Shown here one piece after another: positions 18,313 to 27,985 of a stretch of DNA of 64,000 nucleotides. The notes beneath the pieces are model-generated. The model ran no database searches, was not told where the DNA came from, and worked only from the letters and a program-made list of their open reading frames with translations. Positions within the stretch are counted from its first letter, which is position 1, and every line of letters begins with the position of its first letter. Made by a program: the position numbers and the translations under genes. The DNA comes from Burkholderia ambifaria (GTDB lineage Bacteria > Pseudomonadota > Gammaproteobacteria > Burkholderiales > Burkholderiaceae), in NCBI RefSeq assembly GCF_001443045.1, contig NZ_LKPJ01000029.1, positions 1-64,000 of the forward strand. The letters are read 5' to 3'.

Positions 18313-19791
18313 TTACGCCGACGGCTTGCGCGGCATCCCGAACCCGCCGAGCAGCGCGGCGACCTGACGCTTCGGCCCCTTCTTCTCGGGCTGCTGCGCG
18401 GACTTCGTCTCTTCCGGCTGCTTCGCCGGCACCGACGGTTCGTACGGCTTCAGGAAGAAATCGTCGACCGGCGCCTCGTGGCGACGGTGATGGCCGCGCT
18501 CGGAACTGCCCGAACGACGCCCCGACGCACCGCGATGCTCTTCGCGATCACGCCGGCCGCCGCGTTCGCTGCTGCGCTCGCCACCGCGATTGCTGCCCCG
18601 CTCGTCGTGATGATGACGCGCCGGCTTGTCGAGCGCGAGCGTCTGCACGTCGAGCGGACGCTTGATCAGTTTTTCGATATCGGCGAGCTGCTTGCGCTCG
18701 TTCGGGCTGCACAGCGACAGCGCATCGCCCGTCGCGCCCGCGCGGCCCGTGCGGCCGATCCGGTGCACGTAGTCTTCCGCGTTGAACGGCAGGTCGAAGT
18801 TGATCACGGCCGGCAGTTCGGCGATGTCGAGACCGCGCGCGGCCACGTCGGTCGCGACCAGCGCCTCGATCTCGCCGCGCTTGAACGCGTCGAGCGCCTG
18901 CATCCGCTCGATCTGCGTCTTGTCGCCGTGGATCGCCGACGCGACCACGCCGTCGCGCTCGAGGTTGCGCGCGAGCCGGCTCGCGCCGATCTTGCTGTTG
19001 CAGAACACGATCACCTGCTTGAGGCCACGATCGCGCAGCAACTGCACGACGGCCGCCTGCTTGTCGCCTTCGGCGACGTCGTAGACGATCTGCGTGACGT
19101 TCGCGTTGGTCGAGTTGCTGCGCGCGACTTCGATCGTCTGCGGGCTGCGCAGGTAGGTCGATGCGAGCTTCTTGATTTCGCCCGAGAACGTGGCCGAGAA
19201 CAGCAGCGTCTGGCGCTCCTTCGGCAGCAGGTTCAGGATGCGCTGCAGATCGGGCAGGAAGCCCATGTCGAGCATCCGGTCTGCTTCGTCGAGCACGAGG
19301 ATCTGGACCTGGCCGAGATTGGCCGTCTTCTGCTGCACGTGGTCGAGCAGGCGGCCCGGCGTCGCGATCAGGATCTCGACGCCGCGGCGCAGCTCGGCCA
19401 TCTGCGGATTCATGTCGACGCCGCCGAACACGACCGCGCTACGCAGCGGCGTGTGCTTCGCATACGCGTGCACGTTCGCGGCGACCTGGTCGGCGAGTTC
19501 GCGGGTCGGCGTGAGGATCAGCGCGCGCACCGGGTGGCGCGCCGGGGACGCGCTCGTGTTGGCCTGCGGCAGCAGGCGCTGGATGATCGGCAGCGAGAAG
19601 CTCGCGGTCTTGCCGGTGCCCGTTTGCGCGGCGCCCATGACGTCGCGGCCGGCGAGCACGACCGGAATGGCCTGCGCCTGGATCGGCGTCGGCGTCGTAT
19701 AGCCCTGCTCCGCAATGGCTTTCAGGATATCGGCGGCAAGGCCGAATTGATCGAAGGTTGCGTCGACTGGCTTGGCGACAGAATCGGACAT
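18313..19791 (-). CDS. rhlE: DEAD-box ATP-dependent RNA helicase RhlE
   Basis: A 492-residue DEAD-box helicase. It has the Q-motif region FDQFGL...PTPIQAQAIP (about 13-41), motif I AQTGTGKT (about 54-61), motif II DEAD, motif III SAT, motif V VATDVAARGLDI and motif VI HRIGRTGRAG. The C-terminal about 115 residues are basic and rich in Arg, Gly, Ser, Glu and His, as usual for RhlE RNA-binding tails. ATG 19791 starts MSDSVAKPVDATF. A TACAAT box at 19993-19998 predicts an untranslated leader of about 190 bases. It likely works in ribosome maturation or mRNA turnover. Confidence 0.92.
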   Translation of the reverse strand: MSDSVAKPVDATFDQFGLAADILKAIAEQGYTTPTPIQAQAIPVVLAGRDVMGAAQTGTGKTASFSLPIIQRLLPQANTSASPARHPVRALILTPTRELADQVAANVHAYAKHTPLRSAVVFGGVDMNPQMAELRRGVEILIATPGRLLDHVQQKTANLGQVQILVLDEADRMLDMGFLPDLQRILNLLPKERQTLLFSATFSGEIKKLASTYLRSPQTIEVARSNSTNANVTQIVYDVAEGDKQAAVVQLLRDRGLKQVIVFCNSKIGASRLARNLERDGVVASAIHGDKTQIERMQALDAFKRGEIEALVATDVAARGLDIAELPAVINFDLPFNAEDYVHRIGRTGRAGATGDALSLCSPNERKQLADIEKLIKRPLDVQTLALDKPARHHHDERGSNRGGERSSERGGRRDREEHRGASGRRSGSSERGHHRRHEAPVDDFFLKPYEPSVPAKQPEETKSAQQPEKKGPKRQVAALLGGFGMPRKPSA

Positions 19792-20288
19792 GGTGGCGTT
19801 TCGCTCAAAAGGCGCGGCGGGGACATCGTGCGTCAGGCCGGCCGGGCCTGCGCTCATCACAATTCGGAAGTAGACGGAGCCGCGGCGCGCCGCGCGGCGC
19901 CGCTCTGGCGCTTGGGACCGGTTCGATTCGAACAGCGGGCGCCACAGGCCGTGCGGACTCCGTTCGGCGCGAATGCCGGCGGAAAGGGCCGTATTGTAGC
20001 ACTGCGCAGCAATCTGTCCGTGACAACGCCGCGAACTGCCCCGGTGGCGGTTCGCGGCGGGTGCCGGCAGGCGGGGCGCGGACGATGCATCGAGCGATCG
20101 GACTATCGCGATCGGCCGATGGTCTGCATTAGGGGTCAAATCCCCGCCATGTCGACCGGAAAAACGCCGGGCGCGGCCGGCGAGCCCGAGCGTCGCCCGG
20201 TTCGCCGCCCGGTTCGAGCCCGCCCCGGCTGGCCGCGCGGTCGCGGCGACCGGCACGCTCGCATGGCATACCCGGTCGCGCGCGGCGC
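19792..20288. other. Intergenic region with long rhlE leader
   Basis: Nearly 500 bases with no credible gene; open frames on both strands are Arg/Ala/Pro-rich noise. On the minus strand TACAAT at 19993-19998 is the best -10 box for rhlE, although TTGTCA lies 22 bases upstream of it, too far for a standard promoter. The part from 20000 to 20288 holds the region downstream of the lysozyme-inhibitor-like gene and shows no clear terminator. Confidence 0.4.
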
Positions 20289-20672
20289 TCAGCCCTTCTT
20301 CTTTTTCTTCTTCTCGACCTGAACGCAGTCGCCAAGCAGCGGTGCCGCATTCTGGTCGGCAATCTCGTCACGCAGCGTCCCTTCCTTGCCCTTCGTCCAC
20401 CACGTATAGCGTCCGGCCTGATAACGCACGCCCGACGCCGATACGGTGTCGACGAACAGCAACTGCTGCCCGTTGACCGGCACCAGCGCGAAGCTCTGGC
20501 CGTTGCCCGCGCGCCAGTACGACACGCGGATCGGCTGCTTCTGGTTCGCGCACTGATAGGCGGTCTGCTGGCGCGAATCGGCGTCGATCTCCTCGACGGT
20601 CAGTTGCGCGGCATGCGCGACGGAAACGGCGGTGCCGGCCAGCGCGAGCGCGGCGAAGGTTTGGCGAATCAT
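20289..20672 (-). CDS. MliC-like lysozyme-inhibitor domain protein
   Basis: A 127-residue secreted protein. The signal peptide MIRQTFAALALAGTAVSVAHA is about 21 residues, with cleavage before AQLTVEE. The mature domain has the MliC/PliC pattern: a YQC near residue 40, then RVSYWRAGNGQSFALV, RYQAGRYTWWTKGKEGTL and a second Cys near 117. These proteins bind c-type lysozyme in the periplasm or at the surface. No lipobox Cys is present, so it is probably periplasmic, not membrane-anchored. It ends in six consecutive lysines plus Gly. ATG 20672 has GAGAGG six to eight bases upstream; the longer frame to 20810 is not needed. Confidence 0.8.
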   Translation of the reverse strand: MIRQTFAALALAGTAVSVAHAAQLTVEEIDADSRQQTAYQCANQKQPIRVSYWRAGNGQSFALVPVNGQQLLFVDTVSASGVRYQAGRYTWWTKGKEGTLRDEIADQNAAPLLGDCVQVEKKKKKKG

Positions 20673-20760
20673 GCAGGTCCTCTCACGAGACGGGTGGAAG
20701 CGCACCCGCGCGGGGCGCGCGGTGGTTATCGCGGGGGGGTATGGATCGAGAGTTCGTCGG

Positions 20761-20955
20761 TCAGGGATCGATGACGTCGGCGCACGCATCGGTGGGCGCC
20801 GCCGCGACATGGCCGACGACCGGCACGATCTTCAGCCCGGCCGATGCGATCCGGCACGGCGCGGCCGCAAGGCCGCATCCCGCGAGACTCGCGACGAGCG
20901 CCAGCGCGGCGCCCAGCCTGCCGATACGGCCGATCCGCTTCCACGTCGATGCCAT
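20761..20955 (-). CDS. Small predicted lipoprotein
   Basis: A 64-residue product with a basic start, a hydrophobic stretch LGAALALVASLAGC and a lipobox LAGC with Cys near residue 27. The short mature part has two further cysteines and the hydrophobic KIVPVVGHVAAAP. A strong GGAGGG lies seven bases before ATG 20955. It starts 18 bases after the purT stop in the same direction, so it may be co-transcribed with purT. Short lipoproteins of this kind are common in Burkholderia; function unknown. Confidence 0.65.
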   Translation of the reverse strand: MASTWKRIGRIGRLGAALALVASLAGCGLAAAPCRIASAGLKIVPVVGHVAAAPTDACADVIDP

Positions 20956-20973
20956 CGCGCCCTCCTGGTCTCG

Positions 20974-22188
20974 TCAGCGCGCCGACACCGGCCGCACAGC
21001 CGCCGCGGCGCGCTTCGCGCGTTCGCGGGCTTCGTCGACGGTCGCGCCGGTCGCGAGTGCGACGCCCATGCGCCGCTTCGCAAAGCTTTCCGGTTTGCCG
21101 AACAGGCGCAGGTCGGCGCCCGGCACGGCCAGCGCGTCGCGCACACCCTCGAACGCGATGCCGCGCTCGTCGAGCCCGCCGTAGATCACCGCCGACGCGG
21201 CCGGCGAACCGAGCGTTGGATCGACCGGCAGCCCGAGAATCGCGCGCGCATGCAGTTCGAACTCCGACTGGCGCTGCGACGCGAGCGTGACGAGGCCGGT
21301 GTCGTGCGGCCGCGGACTCACCTCGGAGAACCAGACGTCGTCGCCGCGCACGAACAGCTCGACGCCGAACATCCCGCGCCCGCCGAGCGCCTCGGTCACC
21401 TTGTGCGCGATCTCGCGCGACTTTTCCAGCGCGACAGCACTCATCGGCTGCGGCTGCCACGATTCGACGTAGTCGCCCGCCACCTGCACGTGACCGACCG
21501 GCTCGCAGAAGTAGGTACGCGTCTCGAGCGTCGCCGGATCGATTGCACGCACGGTCAGCTGCGTGATCTCGTATTCGAAATCGATGAAGCCCTCGACGAT
21601 CACGCGGCCGTGGTTCACGCGGCCGCCCGCCATCGCGTAGTCCCACGCGGGCTTCACGTCGGCTTCGGTCCGCACGACCGACTGCCCCTTGCCCGACGAC
21701 GACATCACCGGCTTCACGACGCACGGCATGCCGATCTTCGCGACGGCCGCGCTGAACGCGTCGAACGATTCCGCGAACGCGTACGGCGACGTCGCGAGCC
21801 CGAGCTCCTCGGCCGCGAGCCGGCGGATGCCTTCGCGGTTCATCGTGAGCTGCGTCGCGCGTGCGGTCGGGATCACCTCGGCCAGGCCGGCCGCCTCGAT
21901 CGCCGCGAGCGCGTCGGTCGCGATCGCCTCGATCTCCGGCACGATCAGGTGCGGACGCTCGGCCTCGACGACCGCGCGCAGCGCGGCGGCGTCGGTCATG
22001 TCGATCACGTGCGCGCGATGCGCGACCTGATGGCCCGGCGCATCCGGATAGCGGTCGACCGCGACGACTTCGACGCCGAGCCGCTGCAACGCGATGATGA
22101 CTTCCTTGCCGAGTTCGCCGGCGCCGAGCAGCATGACGCGCGTGGCCGACGGAGAAAGCGGCGTACCGAGCCGCTGACCGATCTGCAT
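20974..22188 (-). CDS. purT: Formate-dependent phosphoribosylglycinamide formyltransferase PurT
   Basis: A 404-residue ATP-grasp enzyme that makes formyl-GAR from GAR, formate and ATP in de novo purine synthesis. The pre-ATP-grasp fold has [11 protein letters not shown] (about 20-30) and ATVPEIEAI-like [12 protein letters not shown] (about 83-94). The ATP-grasp part has [12 protein letters not shown] (about 159-170), [11 protein letters not shown] and the Mg-binding GVELFV...[10 protein letters not shown] (about 277-300). The length matches E. coli PurT (392) closely. It stands divergent from the META-domain gene. Confidence 0.95.
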   Translation of the reverse strand: MQIGQRLGTPLSPSATRVMLLGAGELGKEVIIALQRLGVEVVAVDRYPDAPGHQVAHRAHVIDMTDAAALRAVVEAERPHLIVPEIEAIATDALAAIEAAGLAEVIPTARATQLTMNREGIRRLAAEELGLATSPYAFAESFDAFSAAVAKIGMPCVVKPVMSSSGKGQSVVRTEADVKPAWDYAMAGGRVNHGRVIVEGFIDFEYEITQLTVRAIDPATLETRTYFCEPVGHVQVAGDYVESWQPQPMSAVALEKSREIAHKVTEALGGRGMFGVELFVRGDDVWFSEVSPRPHDTGLVTLASQRQSEFELHARAILGLPVDPTLGSPAASAVIYGGLDERGIAFEGVRDALAVPGADLRLFGKPESFAKRRMGVALATGATVDEARERAKRAAAAVRPVSAR

Positions 22189-22427
22189 GTGATTTCCCGC
22201 TGGTTCTGTTGGAGGACGAAAACGGCTTCGATGTTAACACGCTCACCCCACGCTCACCCCACGCGCACCCGCGCCGGTTCAGCCGGTTTCGTCGCGCCGC
22301 TGCCCCCGCCGCGCGCGGCTCGCGGTCGGGCTGCGAACGTTTTCACGCGCGAAGTGTCGGCTCGCCTCGCGCGGGGCGGGTGCGTTACTCTTACGCCTTG
22401 ATCAGAATCCGATGAGGAACGAGGCTC

Positions 22428-22973
22428 ATGTCCCACCTGTCCGCAGCCGCACGCGCACGCACCGGCCTGCTTCGCCCGTTGCGCGCGCCGCTCTGCGCGT
22501 TGACGCTTGCCACGCTTCTCGCCGCCTGCGCGATGCCGACCCACCCCGATTCCGCCGCCCCCGCACCCGACCCGTACAACCCCGCCGCCGTCCAGCTGCT
22601 CGACGACACGAGCTGGGAGCTCACGAGCTGGCTGAACGCCGACGGCACGTCGCGCACGATTCCGCACGGCGACAACGGCGAGCCGATCAAGCTCGCGCTG
22701 TCCACCGAATCGGGTGTCCGGCGCGCGAGCGGCTTTTCGGGCTGCAACCGCTACATGGGCACCTACGCGCTCAAGAACGGCCTGCTGAGCTTCGGGCCGC
22801 TCGCCGGCACGCGCATGGCATGCCCGAACGCGCTCGGCGGCCAGCTCGAGCACGCGTATCTCGATGCGCTCGCGCACATCGAGAAGACCGGCGTGCAGAT
22901 GCGCGAGCCACAGCAATTGCAGATCGTGACCGAAGCCGGCGCGACGCTGACCTTCACGCGCCGGAGCCCCTGA
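22428..22973 (+). CDS. META-domain lipoprotein (HslJ-like)
   Basis: A 181-residue lipoprotein with a signal peptide ending LLAAC, Cys near residue 34. The META domain begins at LLDDTSWELTSW (about 57-68). It contains the typical SGFSGCNRYMGTY (about 103-115) and GPLAGTRMACPN (about 124-135), whose two cysteines likely pair. HslJ-type proteins are outer-membrane heat-shock or novobiocin-resistance-linked proteins; no enzyme activity is known. GAGGAACGAGG precedes ATG 22428. Confidence 0.85.
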   Translation: MSHLSAAARARTGLLRPLRAPLCALTLATLLAACAMPTHPDSAAPAPDPYNPAAVQLLDDTSWELTSWLNADGTSRTIPHGDNGEPIKLALSTESGVRRASGFSGCNRYMGTYALKNGLLSFGPLAGTRMACPNALGGQLEHAYLDALAHIEKTGVQMREPQQLQIVTEAGATLTFTRRSP

Positions 22974-22979
22974 TGCAGC

Positions 22980-23018
22980 GCGCGTGGCGAAGGCCGACCG
23001 GCCGCCCTCGCCACGCGC
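22980..23018. repeat. 11-bp inverted repeat after the META gene
   Basis: GCGCGTGGCGA (22980-22990) is repeated inverted as TCGCCACGCGC (23008-23018), seven bases after the META-domain stop. No T-run follows, so it may be a transcript-end stabiliser, not a full intrinsic terminator. Confidence 0.4.
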
Positions 23019-23154
23019 GGATCCTGGACGCATGCGTCCCGCGGCCTGGAAGCGCATCGACGCCTTCATGCCGCCTTAGAGTCCTGTTCGTCGGCCGGTT
23101 AAACTCGGCGGGTCGCGCACAGCGCTCTCCACCCTCTTCCTGTTTCATCAAAGC

Positions 23155-26100
23155 ATGCACACGGTTGTCTTCGGCTGGTTCGGCGTCTCCGCCGTCTGGT
23201 TCCTCCTTCTCTTCTGGCGTCTCGTCCAGGCGATGCTGCCCGGCGGCGGCGGACTCGCCGGCCGCGGCTCGATTCGACTGTGGCTCGGCTTCGCGGCCGT
23301 ATTCATTGCAAGCTGCACGCTGACGAGCCCGCTGTCGGGCCCCGACACGAATGCGCTCGGCCATGCGTTCTCGGGCGGCTTCGCACACGTGCTCGGCCCG
23401 ATCGGCACGCCGGTCGCGATGGTCGTGCTGTTGTTCGCGGGCCTGCCGTGGCTGACCGGCATCGGCTGGCGGCAGTTCGCCGCGTGGGTCGACACGTCGT
23501 TCGGCGTCAAGCTCGCGCGCGACGTCGACGACGACGATGTGCGCGGCGTCGCCGACCTGCCGCGCAGCGCGCTGCACCGCGACGACGACATCGTGCAACC
23601 GACCACCGCCCATACCGTCAACTCGATGGCGCCGCGGCAGAACGGCCGGTATTCGCGCCCGACGCTGTGGAAACCCGATCCGCAGGCCCGGCCGAAGCCG
23701 CGCAGCAACGCAGCGCCGCGTCCGCTCGCGGAGCCGGTCGCGCCATCGGGCTGGCTGAAGCCGACGCCGGCCAATCGCATGCCCGCGCCACCCGCACCGG
23801 GCACGGCGAGCGCAATGCCCCCCCCGACCACGGGCAGCACCGCCAGCCTCGCGCGCGCCGCCGCGAACGCACAAGTCCCGCGCCCGAGTCCGGCCCCGCT
23901 TCCGGCCGGGTTCGAGCCCGTTCGGCCGCAACCGACCACCGCGCGGCCGGCCGCGGCCGCGCTGAAGCAGCAGGCCGCGCCGCGCACCGCGGTCACGCCG
24001 CGCCCGGCCGGCGCAACGCCGCAGCGCACGCCCGCGCGCCCGATCACGGGAGCCAGCGCTGCCGGCCAGTCGCAGGATGCCGCGCGACGCCGCCCGGCGC
24101 CGCCGACACCGGTACGCGCGCCGCTCTACGCGTGGGTGCAGCAGCCCTCGGAGCCGATCACGCCGGCGCCGAGCGTTCACGACACGCTGCGCTCCATCGA
24201 GGCCAGCACCGCGCAGTGGGCGGCGCTGGATGGTGTGCGGTCGACCGATGCGTCGCCGGCCACGGCCGGCAGCATGGCCGCATCGGCATCGACTGCCGTA
24301 CCGGCGGACGTCGTGACGGGTGCGCATCAGGTCGCGCCTCGCGGCGCAGGCCGTCCGGATGCGCATGAAGCCGCGCCCGTTGCGTACGACGACAACGCAC
24401 CGATCGTGCTGGATGCGTTCGTGCCGGCCGAGCCAAGCGTGCGCGCGCCTGCTGTCGATACACGCACCGGCATCTCGGCGTTCGGTGACGCTGCGCGGCA
24501 TGCCGTGTCGGATCTCGGCGTCGAGGCCGATGCGCCGATGCATGATGCGGACGGCGAGCATCGGCATGACGCCGATGTCCTGGCCGTGCCGGCATTCGAT
24601 GCGCCAATTGACTTTGCACCGTGGGAAGACATCGTCAGCCAGCCGGTTTCCGGATTCGGCCTGTCGCATCCAAGCCGCGTTGCCGCACCGCTGTCGGGCA
24701 CGGGTGAGCCGGCTGCGGCACCCGCGGCTGTCGAAGCGCCCGTGGCCACCGTCACACCCACGGCGAGCAATACGGGGCGCATCGTCGATGCGCAGCATGC
24801 AGCAACGGCCGCGGAAATCGTCGGGCAGTTCCGATCGCAATCCGCACCTCCTGCCGAGGCCGCCATATCGGTCGATGCGAAACAAGACGCGCACGCAGCC
24901 CACGACGGTGTGAAGGCCGTCCAGCACGTCGCGCCGACCACTCCCCTCCCCGCTTCGTCGATCGCGGCAACGCCAACGCGTCCGCTTGCCGACACGACGC
25001 CTGTCGCAGCAGCGACGGCGGCGGCACGGGCCGACGCCGTGACGGGAACGGTCTGGAAGGCAGCGGAACAGCACATCGGCGAAACCGCGCCGCTGCCTTC
25101 AGACACGCAACGCGCGGCGCCGCCGACACCTGCTACGTCGACCTCCGCGAATGCTGAACCTGCTTCCGTCAATGCCACTGCGCCTGCGTCGTGGACGAAA
25201 CCGTTGTCCTCTGAACCCTTCGCTGCCGCGCAGGCAGCGCCGGCAGCCGGTGCGTCGTCACACGTCGGCGCCGCGTCCGGCTCTGCTGCAACGGCACTGA
25301 CGAACACACCGAACGGCATACCTGCCGCCGCAACGCCTTCGTTCGCCGGCGTGACGAACACGGCCTCCGGTTCGCTGTCGCAACCGGCTGCATCGGCTGC
25401 ATCGGCTGCATCGGCCACGCCCGTTGCCTCGGTTGCGCCGTGCGAGCCGGCGCGTGCCACGGGCACTGCGTACGGTTCCAGCGATCGCGTGCCGGCTGCT
25501 GCATCGTCGGCGATCGGCGCCGCGGGTCCGGCATCCGGTACCGTCACGCCGGCACCCGCACCGTTCGCAGCCGCCGCGGTATCCGCGACGGGCGCCTCGG
25601 GTATGACCGCCGCGCAGCCTCTCGCGCCGGCTCCGACCGTGGCAGCCTCCTCGGCACCTGCATCGACCGGCCCGTCCTTCGGCGCAATCGCATCGCAACC
25701 GGCACCGAGCGCGCCGGTGTCGCTTGCCACCGTGTCTTCGGCCCCGTCGGGTAGCGCATTTACCGCAACGTCGACCGCATCGGCCGCACCGTCGGCAACG
25801 CCGTCGAACCGCATGCCCGACGCCTCGGCGATCGGTCGACCGTCCATGTCGACTGGCGCAACACAGATGGCAACCGGCGCCGCGCCCGCCGCCACCGTCC
25901 CGGCATCGTCTTCCGGCGCACTCGCCCCGACGAGCACGGTCGCGGCCGCTTCACCCGCTGCATTCGGCACCGCGCCCGCCGCGACAGGTGGCGCGCTTGC
26001 CTCCATCGCCGCAACCACCGCCGCGACGGCTTCGGCCGCGCTCCCTTCGGCGTCGGCATTGCCGGCCTCCTCCGCTCCGGGCGCATCCATCGACGCAGCG

Positions 26101-27876
26101 ATACCGACGCAACCCATCGGGTCCGCCCTGGCGCCGCAGGCCCAGTCGTTCGCCACCCCGCCGGCCCCCGCTGCTTCGCCTGTGAGCTGGTCCATGCCCG
26201 GCGCCGGTGCAACATCCGCGACCACCGGCACGGCCATCCCGACCGCGACGACCGCAACGCTTCCCGCACCCACAGTGCCGACCGCAGTCGATACCACCCC
26301 CCCCGCGGAATCGAGCGCCCCGGCCCCCGACGCATCGGCCGCACCCGCGCGCCAGCCGCGCCCGAATGCGTTCGAATTCCACGCACCGGCGTCGTTCAAC
26401 GTCGAACTGCCGACGCTCGACCTACTCGAGCCCGCCTCCGACGACGTCGAAACGATCACCGAAGAACACCTCGCGCAGACGGCCCAGGTGATCGAACAGC
26501 GCCTGCAGGAGTTCAAGGTGCCGGTGACGGTGGTCGGCGCATCGGCGGGCCCGGTGATCACGCGCTTCGAGATCGAACCTGCGCTCGGCGTGCGCGGCAG
26601 CCAGATCGTCGGCCTGATGAAGGACCTGTCGCGCGGCCTCGGCCTCACGTCGATCCGCGTCGTCGAGACGATTCCCGGCAAGACCTGCATGGGCCTCGAG
26701 CTGCCGAACGCGAAACGCCAGATGATACGGCTGTCGGAGATCCTAGAATCGCGCCAGTACCAGCATTCGACGTCGCAGCTGACGATCGCGATGGGCAAGG
26801 ACATCACCGGCCACCCGGTCGTCACCGATCTCGCGAAGGCGCCGCACATGCTGGTCGCCGGCACGACGGGCTCGGGCAAGTCGGTCGCGATCAACGCGAT
26901 GATCCTGTCGCTGCTGTACAAGGCGACGCCCGAAGACGTGCGGCTGATCATGATCGATCCGAAGATGCTCGAGCTGTCGGTCTACGAAGGCATCCCGCAC
27001 CTGCTCGCGCCGGTCGTCACCGACATGAAGCTCGCGGCGAACGCACTGAACTGGTGCGTCGGCGAAATGGAGAAGCGCTACCGGCTGATGTCGGCCGTCG
27101 GCGTGCGCAACCTCGCGGGCTTCAACCAGAAGATCCGCGACGCGGAGGCGAAGGAAAAGAAGATCGGCAACCCGTTCTCGCTGACGCCCGACGATCCCGA
27201 GCCGCTGTCGAAGCTGCCGCTGATCGTCGTCGTGATCGACGAGCTGGCCGACCTGATGATGGTCGCCGGCAAGAAGATCGAGGAACTGATCGCCCGCCTC
27301 GCGCAGAAGGCGCGCGCGGCCGGCATCCACCTGATCCTCGCGACGCAGCGGCCGTCCGTCGACGTGATCACCGGCCTCATCAAGGCGAACATCCCGACGC
27401 GCGTCGCGTTCCAGGTGTCGTCGAAGATCGACTCGCGCACGATCCTCGATCAGATGGGCGCCGAATCGCTGCTCGGCCAGGGCGACATGCTGTTCCTGCC
27501 GCCGGGCACGGGCTACCCGCAGCGCGTGCATGGCGCGTTCGTCGCCGACGAGGAAGTGCACCGGATCGTCGAATACCTGAAGCAGTTCGGCGAGCCGCAG
27601 TACGAGGAAGGGATTCTCGACGGCCCGGCCGCCGACGGTGCGACGCAGGACCTGTTCGGCGAAGCGCCGGACGCGGAAGCCGATCCGCTGTATGACGAAG
27701 CGGTCGCGTTCGTCGTGCGCACGCGGCGCGCGTCGATCTCGTCGGTGCAGCGCCAGCTGCGCATCGGCTACAACCGCGCCGCGCGCCTCGTCGAACAGAT
27801 GGAAGCGGCCGGGCTCGTGTCGCCGATGGGCATCAACGGCAGCCGCGAGGTGCTCGTGCCGGCCGCAGCCGACTGA
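23155..27876 (+). CDS. ftsK: DNA translocase FtsK with very long linker
   Basis: A 1573-residue chromosome-segregation translocase acting at the division septum. Three hydrophobic segments occupy about residues 2-100; the first of the usual four FtsK membrane helices is not visible and an in-frame stop precedes the start. A linker of about 930 residues (about 145-1075) is dominated by Ala, Pro, Thr and Ser. The alpha domain begins near [11 protein letters not shown] (about 1080). The motor has Walker [10 protein letters not shown] (Lys near 1242), Walker [11 protein letters not shown], and [12 protein letters not shown]. The C-terminal gamma winged helix [20 protein letters not shown] reads KOPS DNA. 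A strong terminator follows. Confidence 0.93.
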   Translation: MHTVVFGWFGVSAVWFLLLFWRLVQAMLPGGGGLAGRGSIRLWLGFAAVFIASCTLTSPLSGPDTNALGHAFSGGFAHVLGPIGTPVAMVVLLFAGLPWLTGIGWRQFAAWVDTSFGVKLARDVDDDDVRGVADLPRSALHRDDDIVQPTTAHTVNSMAPRQNGRYSRPTLWKPDPQARPKPRSNAAPRPLAEPVAPSGWLKPTPANRMPAPPAPGTASAMPPPTTGSTASLARAAANAQVPRPSPAPLPAGFEPVRPQPTTARPAAAALKQQAAPRTAVTPRPAGATPQRTPARPITGASAAGQSQDAARRRPAPPTPVRAPLYAWVQQPSEPITPAPSVHDTLRSIEASTAQWAALDGVRSTDASPATAGSMAASASTAVPADVVTGAHQVAPRGAGRPDAHEAAPVAYDDNAPIVLDAFVPAEPSVRAPAVDTRTGISAFGDAARHAVSDLGVEADAPMHDADGEHRHDADVLAVPAFDAPIDFAPWEDIVSQPVSGFGLSHPSRVAAPLSGTGEPAAAPAAVEAPVATVTPTASNTGRIVDAQHAATAAEIVGQFRSQSAPPAEAAISVDAKQDAHAAHDGVKAVQHVAPTTPLPASSIAATPTRPLADTTPVAAATAAARADAVTGTVWKAAEQHIGETAPLPSDTQRAAPPTPATSTSANAEPASVNATAPASWTKPLSSEPFAAAQAAPAAGASSHVGAASGSAATALTNTPNGIPAAATPSFAGVTNTASGSLSQPAASAASAASATPVASVAPCEPARATGTAYGSSDRVPAAASSAIGAAGPASGTVTPAPAPFAAAAVSATGASGMTAAQPLAPAPTVAASSAPASTGPSFGAIASQPAPSAPVSLATVSSAPSGSAFTATSTASAAPSATPSNRMPDASAIGRPSMSTGATQMATGAAPAATVPASSSGALAPTSTVAAASPAAFGTAPAATGGALASIAATTAATASAALPSASALPASSAPGASIDAAIPTQPIGSALAPQAQSFATPPAPAASPVSWSMPGAGATSATTGTAIPTATTATLPAPTVPTAVDTTPPAESSAPAPDASAAPARQPRPNAFEFHAPASFNVELPTLDLLEPASDDVETITEEHLAQTAQVIEQRLQEFKVPVTVVGASAGPVITRFEIEPALGVRGSQIVGLMKDLSRGLGLTSIRVVETIPGKTCMGLELPNAKRQMIRLSEILESRQYQHSTSQLTIAMGKDITGHPVVTDLAKAPHMLVAGTTGSGKSVAINAMILSLLYKATPEDVRLIMIDPKMLELSVYEGIPHLLAPVVTDMKLAANALNWCVGEMEKRYRLMSAVGVRNLAGFNQKIRDAEAKEKKIGNPFSLTPDDPEPLSKLPLIVVVIDELADLMMVAGKKIEELIARLAQKARAAGIHLILATQRPSVDVITGLIKANIPTRVAFQVSSKIDSRTILDQMGAESLLGQGDMLFLPPGTGYPQRVHGAFVADEEVHRIVEYLKQFGEPQYEEGILDGPAADGATQDLFGEAPDAEADPLYDEAVAFVVRTRRASISSVQRQLRIGYNRAARLVEQMEAAGLVSPMGINGSREVLVPAAAD

Positions 27877-27941
27877 GCATGGCGGCCGCACGGCCGCCGC
27901 CGATCGACATGGGCGCGCCGCACAAGCGGCCGCCCGAACGC

Positions 27942-27971
27942 AAAGGGCGCTGCCGAGGCAGCGCCCTTTTT
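27942..27971. terminator. Bidirectional terminator between ftsK and the lactonase gene
   Basis: AAAGGGCGCTGCC pairs with GGCAGCGCCCTTT, with TTTTT on the plus side and AAA on the left. It serves the two convergent genes. Confidence 0.85.
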
Positions 27972-27985
27972 ACATTGACCGCGAT

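Noticed and set aside
22236-22264. Short tandem CACGCTCACCCC repeat
   Set aside because: Only two copies plus a degenerate third; too small and common in high-GC intergenic DNA to call a functional repeat.
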